Of a DNA stretch of 64,000 bases, positions 10,601 through 27,521 are shown piece after piece (the stretch's first letter is position 1; the number at the start of each line of letters is the position of its first letter). The notes below the pieces were generated by a model that was not told the DNA's origin, made no database searches, and was given only the letters and a program-made list of their open reading frames with translations. The position numbers and the translations under genes were made by a program. The DNA comes from Centroberyx gerrardi (lineage: Eukaryota > Chordata > Actinopteri > Beryciformes > Berycidae). The stretch lies in NCBI RefSeq assembly GCF_048128805.1, contig NC_136016.1, positions 18,663,176 through 18,727,175 on the forward strand. The letters are read 5' to 3'.

Positions 10601-10654
10601 CTTTTTCAACTTCGTTTGCTGCTTCGCCAACGTGCTTGTGATTTTTTTGTCATT

Positions 10655-16763
<6,109 letters not shown>

Positions 16764-17205
16764 AGCAAAATGGGACTCTTCTCCAGATATTTTGCCGTAA
16801 CATCTAAGAAAATTTTGTAGTTTTTGTTAAGAAAAGTCAAAGGATGTGCTTTGAATCAAGAATGCCTTTTCTCCAACTCAAATGAATCCCATGAGTGGGT
16901 CATGAAAGAGCATAAGTAAAAGGGCTTTATATTGACCAGCCATTAATGATTATTGTTGTAAATATTGGCTTTGTTGTCAGAATGTTGAGTTTGTTATTTG
17001 TTATGTTTGTAGTTCTGGGTTTGTTTTGTGTTTCAGAATATAATTCCTGATGAAGCCCACTCACTTTTGTTTCAAACTTGTTTCAGATGTGGCTTGGTTT
17101 TTAGTTTTAGTGAATTTCTGTTTTAAAATTATGCTCTTAAATGACTTGGGTTGAAGGGAAACTTGAGTGGCAGACATTCACAGCATCTGATGCTGTTGGA
17201 ATGGA

Positions 17206-17211
17206 ATTAAA
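17206..17211 (+). terminator. candidate poly(A) signal of tut1
   Basis: ATTAAA about 440 bases after the tut1 stop, followed by an A-rich run. No canonical AATAAA was found closer to the stop. Confidence 0.4.
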
Positions 17212-17914
17212 AAAAAAATTGTAAACAACAAATGTCCTCATTTCATATAGTTGTGATGATTCAGAACAACCTATGAAGGTATTTTTGCCCTCAGTTACCG
17301 TCTTGATAACCTTTTCAACAATCCACACAAGATTATGGGGTGTTTCCAAAAGTCATGATGCTGAATATCGAGCCAGCCGGGATTATAGTCGTTACATAGT
17401 GGCAGGAATAGGCTCGGCGCCAAAACAGCCTCATCGCCTCAACATGTGGCGTGGGCTGCCAGGGAACGACCGTGGAGCGGAGCTTTTATCCAGTCAGGTC
17501 TTTGCTCACACGACTGAGATAGATGAGAGTAATTACTCAGGAGGGCAGACTGCTTTATTACGGCAGGACGAGCCGGAGCTGAGGGATGCACCGAGCTCCC
17601 ATGTGCTGATTAACATCATTCATCTCACTTTTAAGGGGAAATGGAGAGGGCCAGAAGGTTAGACTGGGCTACGGAGGATGGAGACGGACGTCGTGATGAA
17701 GAGGCGTTGGAGTGGGTTTACTACATGTTGATCTGCTGCTCTTTCCTGTTATTAATACAATGTTTGATTTGCCCTCAAGATTAAAACATACATCTTGGTT
17801 TTATACATGTGATGGATGGTTCATGGACCAGAGAGGTTTAAGTGAAATCACAATGTGTTGCTTGGTTCACTGGTGGTAATCATGCAAACAGCAAAAAAAA
17901 ATGTGAGTTATGTA

Positions 17915-18218
17915 TGAATGAAAGTCGTTTAGTCGATTGACATAAAATTAATCCATTAATATTTTTATAATCGATTAATCGTTTTAGTCATTTATCAATT
18001 AAAAATACCAAGCAATTGCTGGTTACAGCTTCACAAATGCTGAGATTTGCTGCTTTTCTGTTTCATATCATAAAATATTTTAAGAATGACTTTGGGCTTT
18101 GGTAACTTGTGATAGGAATTTGTCATTATTTTTTATAGACTAAATGATTAATGGATTAATTGAAAAAGTAATCAATAGGCTAATCGATAAAGAAAATAAT
18201 CCTTAGTTTCAGCCCTAG
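17915..18218. repeat. degenerate MITE-like repeat with palindromic ATCGATTAAT ends
   Basis: The two ends are rich in inverted ATCGATTAAT-type words, and the right end reads TTTCAGCCCTAG. The body resembles a very common teleost dispersed element of the GCTGCAACTAACGATTATTTT type. The left end is decayed and no target duplication was identified. Confidence 0.6.
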
Positions 18219-20158
18219 TTGTTTTTATGCTAGATAAGTATATTTGTGGCCAAAATTAGAGATATGTCATGTTTGCTCTTATGACTTTAATCATCTGAGT
18301 GGTGGCTATTTTGCTACTTCTGTTTTTATGACTATCACCACAGAAATCGTGCTTTACAGTTTCACTTGGGACAAAGAACTAGCTAAGCATTATAAAAAAA
18401 AAATGCGTGAGACCCTCAAAGACCAACCGCCCTCATTCTCATGTTGATATACTTGGTGCTTACTGTGTGAAACCTCTGTCTTTAAACTTTCTTCTTCACC
18501 CCACCGCTGTCCGATTAGAAATAATACACGAGGACGGGGACTGATTTTTCTGTAAAAAAAAAATATATATATATGGCTATTTTTTTTGAAGTGGCCCTCA
18601 TCCTTTTCTTGATGTCACATCTCTTGAACAACAGCCATTTTCCTCCACCGACACCCTGGGACACTCTGATATCACCATCCTCCTCAAACACGGTCACTCT
18701 CACACACCTCCGAGCAAGAGAGTGAAAGTGATGGATATCAAACCGGGGGTGTTTTTCTTTGTTGTCCAAAAACAAGAAAACAAAGCTGTTACCTGGAGTC
18801 TCATACCGGCTATTTTCCTCAAGCTTCCCTTCATCAAGAAAAGCAATTTCTTGTAAAATCTCTACCAAGGTGCTTTTTCAAGATGGCAGCACATACATGC
18901 GCACTCCTGGAGAACACAATGAGAGATGGTTTCATTAGGTATTGATGACCATCCAATTCCAGTTACATGTAGCTCTTCTGCTGTAATTACTATTAGAATT
19001 GATTCTGCTGAGTGTTCGTATGTGCGTTGTGTTTGTCAGACCATGGAGACAATTCTTCATTTGGAGTTCCCCCAGCAGTGGAGAGAAAAACACGCCAATT
19101 TTATGTTAAGTGTAATTGGTGTCCACTGGGAAGAGAACCCCCCCCCCCCAGAGAGCCTGGATGTCTACAGCCTGCGTGCAATATCAGCTGTTTCCGTAGT
19201 TCTGTCCGGTCTGCTGGGACGCACGGCATGAGTCACATCTGTAGATATATATATATATACTGCAACGCATTGAGTTTACAGTGGATCTAGTCATCAACAC
19301 CCTGCACAATCTGACGTCTTGTGACTACGCTCTGCCTGTACCGATCTGAAGATGACAACAAATAAAAAAAAAAAAAAACATGCTCTGAATCACATAATCC
19401 GCCCTTTCCCCGGCCCTCCGCCACCCGGCTTGCCATCCATCTGAGTTACCTGAGGCTGCCCCGGCCAGCTCGCGCATAAACACATGTATCAGGTCGCTGG
19501 ATATTGGTGTAATTGGTCAGCTCTGCTTTCCAGAAAAGACAAATGGTCTAATTGATGCTGCTATTGGCAGAGTAGCTTTGGTCCTCTGGGGGGGGGGAAA
19601 GAGGAAGAGAGAATCACATGAGGCATCGCTGCTTTAGGAAGCTCAGACTTGTGCATCCCTTCACTGACAGGCTCTACTGTTATTAGGCAGCAGAGGGATA
19701 TGTGTGTGTGTGTGTGTGTGTCTTAGTCTGTCAGAATCGGCGTCCTTCAAACCCGTACAGCACATAGGAATGACGTGCCCGGTTCTGATGCTGCCTGTAA
19801 TAGAATTATATGATGGCGCACAGCCCATGACATGGAAACTTGAGGGGAAATATGTTGTTTGGCCGCTGGTCATTCGACACCGCTTCTGACTGACGCCCGG
19901 TGGCCCTTTTGAGAGCCATTTATATGGTCATGAATTACTGCACTGACAGTGGGCAGTCATCAACCCCCCATTTTCTCTCCTGTGCTGTGCAAACAGACCT
20001 GGCTGCCTGGAAAGCACTCTGTTCATATTAGTGGCTCCCCCACTCTCGAGATAAGGCTAAATAAAAACGCATAATCATTTCCCCCTTTCTGTCTCTCAGT
20101 GTTGGCAGGAAGGAGTCAGACATTCTCCTGGGAGATGGCTCTTACTTCAGAGTGGCCT

Positions 20159-20187
<29 letters not shown>
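20159..20187. repeat. (TG)n microsatellite
   Basis: About 14 uninterrupted TG units. Confidence 0.95.
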
Positions 20188-20190
<3 letters not shown>

Positions 20191-21749
20191 CTCCCTTCAG
20201 TATTTGGATTAGGCAGCATATGTCATGCAAATGAAAATGGAAGATGTTTAACTGTCTAAAGTGAAGACAGGTTCAGAAGAAAAGCTTTTAGACTGACATT
20301 TCTGGAGTACAGGTGCATGTCTGAGTAGATTTGCAACATTCTGCATTGTTCCAGAATATGTTATAGTTCATAGCTGAAGACGTTAAGTAAACTACATTTC
20401 TTACCTAACAAAGTCTCAGACAATTGGCAGCACCAGCAGCAGCAAAAGTTAGTAAAACTGAAAAAAAAAGATGACAGGAAAAGTTTGCAGAATCGGTGGC
20501 ATCCTACTGGCCCTATTATCTTGGCCTTGATAGCAACTCAAACAGTCCACTGCTCTTTAGGAGCCTAAACTGCTCTTCTGGACTGCATTAGCTGGAGTTT
20601 ATTGGCCTGTGAAAACTTTAGCTGTCTGCCCTTTCGCTTATCTGCTGCCGTTACTTTCCCAGTGTTTACCCACAAACACTGGGGCAAGCTAATGAGTTTG
20701 TCTTGTGCATGTTGTTGTTTCTTGCCATTTACTTTTATTGCCTGTAGAGTGAACTCAGAGAGGCTGATAACTGGAGTGAGAATCACCAGAATGTTCTGGA
20801 AAGCCACCGTTAAGTTGTGGGAAATGGGTTAGAATTTGTTTGAATGGGAGATTATTTATTCGTTATTTAATCACTTGGCTTTTGGCTATTCCTCTTTTTC
20901 CACTTAACAAACTCTTAAAAGCCATGTTTTTCCCATTTAGGTTCCATTTTGCCATTCTGCATTAATATTGACTTAAATTGACATGCCAATGAGAGTAAAA
21001 CCTGCAGCGCACTAATTGCCCCTCAGTATCAGTTTGAATTATGGGACAATAATTGGTTAGAAATGGTCAGTGCAATCAATGTGTAATACCACAATCCACT
21101 TACTGCCTTTATGGCATGGTCATATACACTTTAATTGCCTGTTTATTGTCGACAACAGCAGCATCTCTACAGAGGCTGTCATTGGGGATTTATACTGAAA
21201 TCAAGCTGTGTTTTTGACAAGGGCTCAGGGACGGACACACACATGTTTGAGACCAAAAACAATTCTTCTTTACGACCCAATAAAGACCCGCTAGAGGAGT
21301 TGGCATGCCTTCCCTAGGGGGCCCAGTAGGGCAAAACATAGTATGCTGTTATGTTGTATGGCGTGTTGACTATCTCTTTGATTTATGCATGCTTTAATAC
21401 CATAGAGGATACTAACATTATAAGGCTGTAAAAGATTATTGTAAAGGCTTCTTTGCAATCTACTACACATCAAATACTTAGATGTTCATGACTTTTCCTG
21501 TGACTTCCAGGTAATATTAGATGGATTCTTTTGGGAATTAGCAGTTTCATGGACAGATAACAGAGGATAAATGTCACATTGATTCTGCTTATACTTTCTT
21601 AGACATCTAGAAAATGAGTCTCAAACGTTAACAGTGAAAGTGAAAAAAAAGTGTGCACAATGGCTTTTTTGTCACATTTTCGATGTAAGGGTGATGTACT
21701 CAAGCATTCCTGGGAAGGGGCCTTAACCCCAGCTGTAGCATATAGGATT

Positions 21750-22165
21750 CAACCCATATGTTTGTTTTTTTTAAGGCTGGTACCAATACCAATATTTTGT
21801 ATTGAAGCTGGTGATATTTTGTGCCAATTGTAAATATCTATAAATTAACTATTTTCATGCTAAAAATGACAAGGAGTCAGCGTTATCCTCTGGGATTTTA
21901 TTCTTGTCAGGGTGGAAAAACCTTGAATTCCTTTAGGGTTAGCAGCTCCATAAGGCAGAGTGACTCACCACACCTTCAGTTGTAGGGGAAACTCTGGGAT
22001 ACATTGCTGCTTTTAAATGGAGAATTCATTCACAAAAAAATATAAAACATACAAAGAAAATGTAATTTCATTGCAGGATTTACAAACTGTTTTTATGTAG
22101 CTGTGGTCAAGGAGGAACCGCCATCACATCAGCAGTGGAATAAAGGCCAAATTCACCCTATAGTA
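21750..22165 (+). repeat. unnamed ~450-bp dispersed repeat, copy A
   Basis: Shares long blocks with 29900-30380 and 34443-35015: GATATTTTGTGCC, CAGGGTGGAAAA, GCAGCTCC-TAAGG, GGAAACTCTGGGAT, CTTTAAATG-A-AATT and TAGCTGTGG. This copy lacks the central GCCTCTGAAACA-CATT-AGACC segment present in B and C. No ORF. Probably a non-autonomous DNA element. Confidence 0.7.
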
Positions 22166-23402
22166 GCATATTAAACTACCTGAACCTCCTCATCAAAGGT
22201 GTAACACCCTGCAAGTAGTGAATGCTACTTGAACATATGAATTCATTTTGTAATCCGTTCCATAAATTTAACAGAACAGTTAAAACAGGGCAAAGTGAAT
22301 CGGCGCTCAGGGACTCACCTCATCCATGTGTGCACATACATACAGACATGGACAGAAAGCCCTCAACATGCGCACACGTACACACTCATACACATCTAGA
22401 AGCGATCACGTAACACAGTTGTCCTGCACTGTAAGATAAGGAGTGACTTAAAGCGTCATGATCTGAACAGCAGACCGTGAAGATCTAAGATAAACAGGAG
22501 CCGCTGCAATGGCCATAAATGTGACGGATTACGCTGGACTCAGTCCCAGCACTTGAGATCTAAAAGGTATTTGAGCACAGAACAATGTCTGTGTGAGTGT
22601 GTGTGTGAGTGTGTGTGTGTGTTGAGTGTGTGTGCTCGTGTCATATTGGCTTCATCACTCCAGACCCACCCTCAAAGCTTTTGCAGTGCTTTTAATTATG
22701 ATGAAGCAACATGTATGGGTGAAAAAAAAAAAATATTTTATCCGCCAATACCTCAAAAACTCATTTAATTCGATTATAAGAAAATGACTGCACTTAGTCC
22801 CCGGAGCATGCTGAGGCTATTTCCGTGTTAAGTGCGTGAAACGCAATTGTATTATTGATCTGTGGCTTGTGACCTGTACCTCCAGACTATATTAAAGGCT
22901 GTATCACCATCTGAATAATGCATGCAGGAATGATGAGTGAGCAGAAGGCCAAAGGTGTAGGTGGCAATAATTAGGGGAATTACTTTCATCATCATTCTTG
23001 GTAAACATGCATTTCATGAAATAGTATTAATGACATCTTGTTGCATAATGTTGTTTATTAATAGTTAATATGCTTTGCACCTGTCCAGTGCTTAACAAAA
23101 TCTGTAACAAGTTTTGTCTATGGTCTCTAATGAAAGAAGCTGTAAAAGTTTGACCTTAAATTAATCTCCGTCTACATGTTGAAAAGCAGAAGAAATAATT
23201 GGAATTATTAGTAGCTGAAAGAGCCACTGCTCAAACAGGCCTTTCCTATCCCATATCCTCTATATTTCATTGAAGATTAATTTGTTTGTTCATTAACCAC
23301 ACATGCACAGAATAGATTGGAGTCAATAAAACAATTGAACGACCCTGATTACAACAGTCTCCATGCGGTGCAAGAAATTTCACACTAATTAATTTGCCTC
23401 TG

Positions 23403-23530
23403 GGCTGCATGGTGGCTCAGTGGTTCGCAGCGTCGCTGCACAGCAGGACTGGGTTTGAATCTCGGTCCTGGTTTCTGTGTGGAGTTTGCATGTTGTTTGC
23501 GTGTATTTCGTTAGGATAAACCCACCTAAA
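23403..23530 (+). repeat. SINE-like / tRNA-like dispersed repeat fragment
   Basis: Begins GGCTGCATGGTGGCTCAGTG and continues GGGTTTGAATC, followed by TGTGTGGAGTTTGCATGTT. TGGCTCAGTGG and GGTTTGAATC resemble RNA polymerase III A and B boxes. The block as a whole is a familiar teleost repeat. Truncated at its 3' side. Family assignment is from memory. Confidence 0.5.
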
Positions 23531-23940
23531 CTAAGTGAACCCTCTCTTAAACTTGTGAATTAGTGTTTGCCCATCTTTGTTTGAAGTTGATATGAATCAT
23601 TATACTGTAAATTCCTGATACACTCTAACATTGAATATTAGCTTGAAATTAGTTATATGAAGAGTTTTTCAAGAAGATAAAACAAATGAATACTTGGCTT
23701 GGCTAGTGGGTACCCACTGGTTTTCATGAGTAACGCAAATTATGGTAATATGCCATTTTTGACTAAACAAAACTTTCCCACAAATCATGAGAAAATGTCT
23801 GGTGACGGAATAACAGACCAAAATTGAGGTCAGATGTGATAAAATCTGACAAAAGGCACTGATGGGGCCTCTTCACTCCCCTCAAGGTGCATATAAAACC
23901 ACAAACAAGTAAGTACATAGCTCATTGTTGCCAGTACAAT

Positions 23941-24157
23941 GTGGTTTCTCAACCGTCTCCAGCCCTGTGCCATCCAGAGCCATGTGTGTCCAACCAAACA
24001 CTACAGCAGCTGATTCCACTGATGAACACAACCAGAGAGGAGGAACTAATGTGTGAAAGCAGCTGCTGTAGTGTTTGGTTGGACTGAAAACCTGCACACA
24101 CACACACACACACACACACGGCTCTCCATGTCCCACGGTTGGAGACCACAGCTCCAG
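23941..24157. repeat. fold-back (palindromic) repeat with internal (CA)n
   Basis: The core is a perfect 25-bp inverted repeat: left arm 23988-24012 (starting GTCCAACCAAACACTACAGC) and right arm 24060-24084, with a 47-bp spacer. Similarity continues outward (GGTTTCTCAACCGTCTCC against GTTGGAGACCACA), interrupted on the right by (CA)n at 24095-24119. Consistent with a fold-back MITE. No ORF. Confidence 0.75.
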
Positions 24158-24161
24158 ACCG

Positions 24162-24398
24162 TGATTGTTGGTGTAGATGCGGTCTCTCGACTGCTGAGCG
24201 GGCCGTTTCAAGATAGCAGGGCCAGTCATCCCATCGCCCTCTGACTGTTGATACAGTGTGGTTTCTGAAGTGCTGCGCAGGCCATTTCAAGTCTGAACGG
24301 TCAATTGGTCCGTTATTCTCTGATTGTTGGTACAGTGTGGTTTCTGAACTGCCGAGTCAGCCGTTTCGGGCTAGAAAGGTTAGCTGTTCTATTAGCCT
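24162..24398. repeat. degenerate 79-bp tandem repeat, three units
   Basis: Units start at 24162, 24242 and 24321, each with TGA(T/C)TGTTG(G/A)T followed by a GGTTTCTGAA-like core and GCC(G/A)TTTC. Spacing is 80 and 79 bases. Confidence 0.75.
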
Positions 24399-24584
24399 GA
24401 TGTTGAGGAAGAGAAGTGGTGAGTTTAGTGTAAACTTAGAGAGTGGGTGGGGGAGGTTCTGGTACGTCAGACCTCACTTGTATCCTTCTGGAAGTGTTCC
24501 GGGTCCCCCTCCACTTTCCTCTTGTCACCACGCCACAATTATTCCAGCTGTGACAAACATCTGTGTCTGCCCATCCACAACTCA

Positions 24585-26130
24585 AACACGCCCAGGACCG
24601 TTTCTAGCTTGTTGGGGGCCCTATGCAAAATCTTGTTTGGGGGCCCCTCCGCTATTTCAAGCACTCATGAATACACATCAAATCTGCATCGACACAAATT
24701 CCATAATGCATATAAATCAGACCGAATGCTGCATTTTTCACATAAAAAACTTATTTTAATTTCAGGAACTTAGTTGCATTGTTAAGACATCAAAATCAAA
24801 ACAAACATGCAAATTGTAAATACTGAACAAATAAAATGATTTTTTTTGCTTTGAATAAATTATAAACTTATGAACAAGAATACACATAAAATTAAGTACT
24901 ATAAAATGACACTAGCATCAGGATAAAAGTGCAAATGACAAATAACAATCCAGTAATATAGCCTATATTATGCAAAATATTTTCACAAATTAGACAAGAG
25001 GTACTTGCATCTGATGTTTGTTGGGTCTGCTGAGGAAGATGATGATGATTGACCTGGTGTCCCCTGACCAGCAGAGAGGTCTGGCTGTGCTGAGGCTGGT
25101 CCTCCAAAGTATTTCAGAAGTACTCCTGCAGAGACATAAAGTTTCTAGGTGAATTAACACATAATTATTACTCGTATTGTAATACTGTTGAAATCCAAAA
25201 CCTGTTCTTTGGTAAAATTACATTAGTGACTAGTAACTGGAAGAATAGTGACTAGTCATTAGAAAATAAGCACTAGTGCCCAATTTAGTGCATTTTAAGG
25301 ATTAAATGTTAAAACGACCTGCCATAGTTACTGTAGTTCCAATGCTCGTTCCAACGCATCATTGAAGTGAGTGAAATATTCAAACCCAAAACGCCATTTT
25401 TGTATGGCTGCGCCATTACATCAAATGGAAAGATCCAGATGTCTTGTGCATAATTTTATACATATTTCCCTGTAATTCAGCATGACATATTTGGTATATT
25501 TGGAAACCTTGGGATCTTGAGTAGGCTGTGAAACGTGTGTTTGTAATGATAATCCCGCATGAGGGTCCTTAATCCCCCCTCCTGGAGGTGTGTTCAGAGC
25601 CGTTTCTTGCTATACGCGGACTACGCAGCTGCGTAGGGCCCCCGCGACCGCTAGGGGGCCCCGTTGCGCCACCGTATTTTTGTCCTCGAATAAATGGCCA
25701 CTTTTGGTAACCACACATTGATTTACTAATCAATTATCAGACATATCCCTAATCAATATTATGGGATTTGGGCACTAACCTGATAGCGGTAATCAACTGT
25801 CATAACCATACTTTCACCAGTAACCTACTCCCCTTTCGTTTTAGTCTGCACAGGAAAAACCAAGCCAAATTTTATTCCTGATTGTTCCAGTTTGTCTCGG
25901 ATAATACGACAGTTGCTGTATCATATGTTTGAGAAAGTTTTATTTCTTTGCAGTTTTGTAGATTTCAACCAAACCCTGTTTCAACACCACAGCAGAGTGA
26001 AATAAAAGTCTAAAAATATTTACAAATATACACAAGACCAAAAAAAAAGCCATTTTATTCCACTTTGGGGCCCCTTCGTCAGTTTGGGGCTCTGGGTAGC
26101 CAGTAGGCCTACCCCTACTGGTGACCCAGA
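24585..26130. mobile_element. decayed DNA-transposon-like region with GGGGGCCC blocks
   Basis: Two similar starts, at about 24596 (CCGTTTCTAGC..GGGGGCCC) and about 25599 (CCGTTTCTTGC..GGGGGCCCC), are in the same orientation. A related GGGGCCCCTTCG block lies near 26068. The blocks resemble eroded ends of fish DNA transposons, possibly hAT. No intact ORF or target duplication was found, so boundaries and class are uncertain. Confidence 0.35.
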
Positions 26131-26907
26131 TGCTAGTAACTGCCCGTCGGATAAACCAGTTACATAGGCTACTCACTCTCACTCACCAGTCTAACCTGCA
26201 ACATCACCAGGTTTCTACCTAGGCTGATTAGATCAGATCCTTCGTGCCGGTGAATGGCCCGCTGACAGGGCCAGACAGAAGATGAATGAGGCAGTAAACT
26301 TTAGGGGCTCATTTACAAGTCTTGACTTGAGGCTTGTCTGAAACCTGGGCCGAAATTAACTCTGCCTTTAACCTACCATTTCCCATCGTAAAACATAGTG
26401 GGGTCTGCTTTATTGCCATTGCAACCTCACGTCAGCTGCACAACGCACAGGCGCTGTTCGTGGTGCTGAAAGGGAAATCCCGCAGGTTACCGCGCTACCA
26501 GAGGGCCAAACCAACGTTTAACACCTTAAAACTTAGTTTGAGACTAACTTGAGTTAACTCATCAATAACCCCTTAATGACTAATTCCAAACCTTATAATT
26601 GAAAGACTGAGACAAATCCGTCCTTTATTGTCTTTATCAGATAATTGCGTATCATGATTGATTGCTCGGAGTGACCTGCAGATGTGCAGGCGCGGGCTGC
26701 CGTTACGAAATAAACTTTATCATTAAACCATCAGCTTCAGACAAAGGCAAACATTCAAGGCAATATAACGGCGCTCAGGTCTGAATCGTCAGTATCTGTG
26801 GCCACCAGCTGGAGCAGAGATAAGTGACCCTTTACTGAGAGTTGTTGGAGGAAAAAGCGAGGGGTGTGGTTAGCTGTTACAGTGCGCATCAGGTATCCAT
26901 CCCACAC

Positions 26908-26914
26908 TATATAA
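26908..26914 (+). promoter_or_regulatory. pyy TATA box
   Basis: TATATAA, about 30 bases upstream of the inferred transcription start near 26938. The match to a TATA-driven neuropeptide promoter is good. No other core element was identified. Confidence 0.7.
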
Positions 26915-26937
26915 CCCTGTGCAACGAGGAGAGAAGA

Positions 26938-26987
26938 GCAAGACAGGGACTGCCGAGGTGAATACTTCAGGAGCCAACAACAAAAAA
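26938..26987 (+). other. pyy: pyy exon 1 (5' untranslated)
   Basis: The start is inferred from the TATA box. The donor AAAAAAGTAAGT places the exon end at 26987. It contains no ATG in frame with the peptide. A separate non-coding first exon is typical of NPY-family genes. Confidence 0.6.
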
Positions 26988-27333
26988 GTAAGTTATCCTA
27001 CTTTTTCGGTATTTTGTTGCATCTTGCATGTTTAAACGCATCTTAGATTTTTGCATGGAATTCATGAACGTCTTTTTTTTTTTTTTTTCTCATACAGCAG
27101 GATTTTGAACAGCACATTTTACTCTAAGACAGTCCTATATGAAATAAGACTGAACCTGCTCATCAAAACAGAACAACAAACAAAAGAAAAAACATCTTTA
27201 CATTTTGACACCATAGAAGTGAATGCAACAGTTTTCTTAGGTTGCTAAACTTTTTTTTTTTTTTTTTTTAAGGTTTAGAAGAACAAGAACATCATAGAGT
27301 AGCATTTCTTCTTCTTCTCCTCCTCCTCCCCAG

Positions 27334-27521
27334 ATGGCCATCATGCTGAGACCGTGGATGATGCTTGCAGCGCTCGCCGTTTGCCTGCTGGTGTGTTTGA
27401 ACAGCTTTGCGGACGCCTACCCTCCCAAACCGGAGAACCCGGGGAACAACGCGCCACCGGAGGAATGGGCCAAATACCACACGGCTCTCAGGCATTACGT
27501 CAACCTCATCACTAGACAGAG
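27334..27521 (+). CDS. pyy: pyy exon 2: signal peptide and mature peptide
   Basis: The acceptor CCTCCCCAG lies directly before the ATG, so translation begins at the first base of the exon. A more N-terminal ATG is impossible in this exon. MAIML (second ATG three codons on) is the natural start. Donor GTGAGT at 27522, phase 2. Confidence 0.92.

Larger units (their letters stand above)
17212..21749. other. tut1-pyy intergenic, proximal part
   Basis: No coding region recognised. It contains the MITE-like repeat at about 17915-18218, short poly-C and poly-A runs near 19140 and 19364, and (TG)n tracts at about 19704-19721 and 20159-20187. The rest appears unique. Confidence 0.55.

Noticed and set aside
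23403..23475. A functional tRNA gene
   Set aside because: A and B box-like words are present but no cloverleaf could be drawn. The context matches a dispersed SINE-like repeat.
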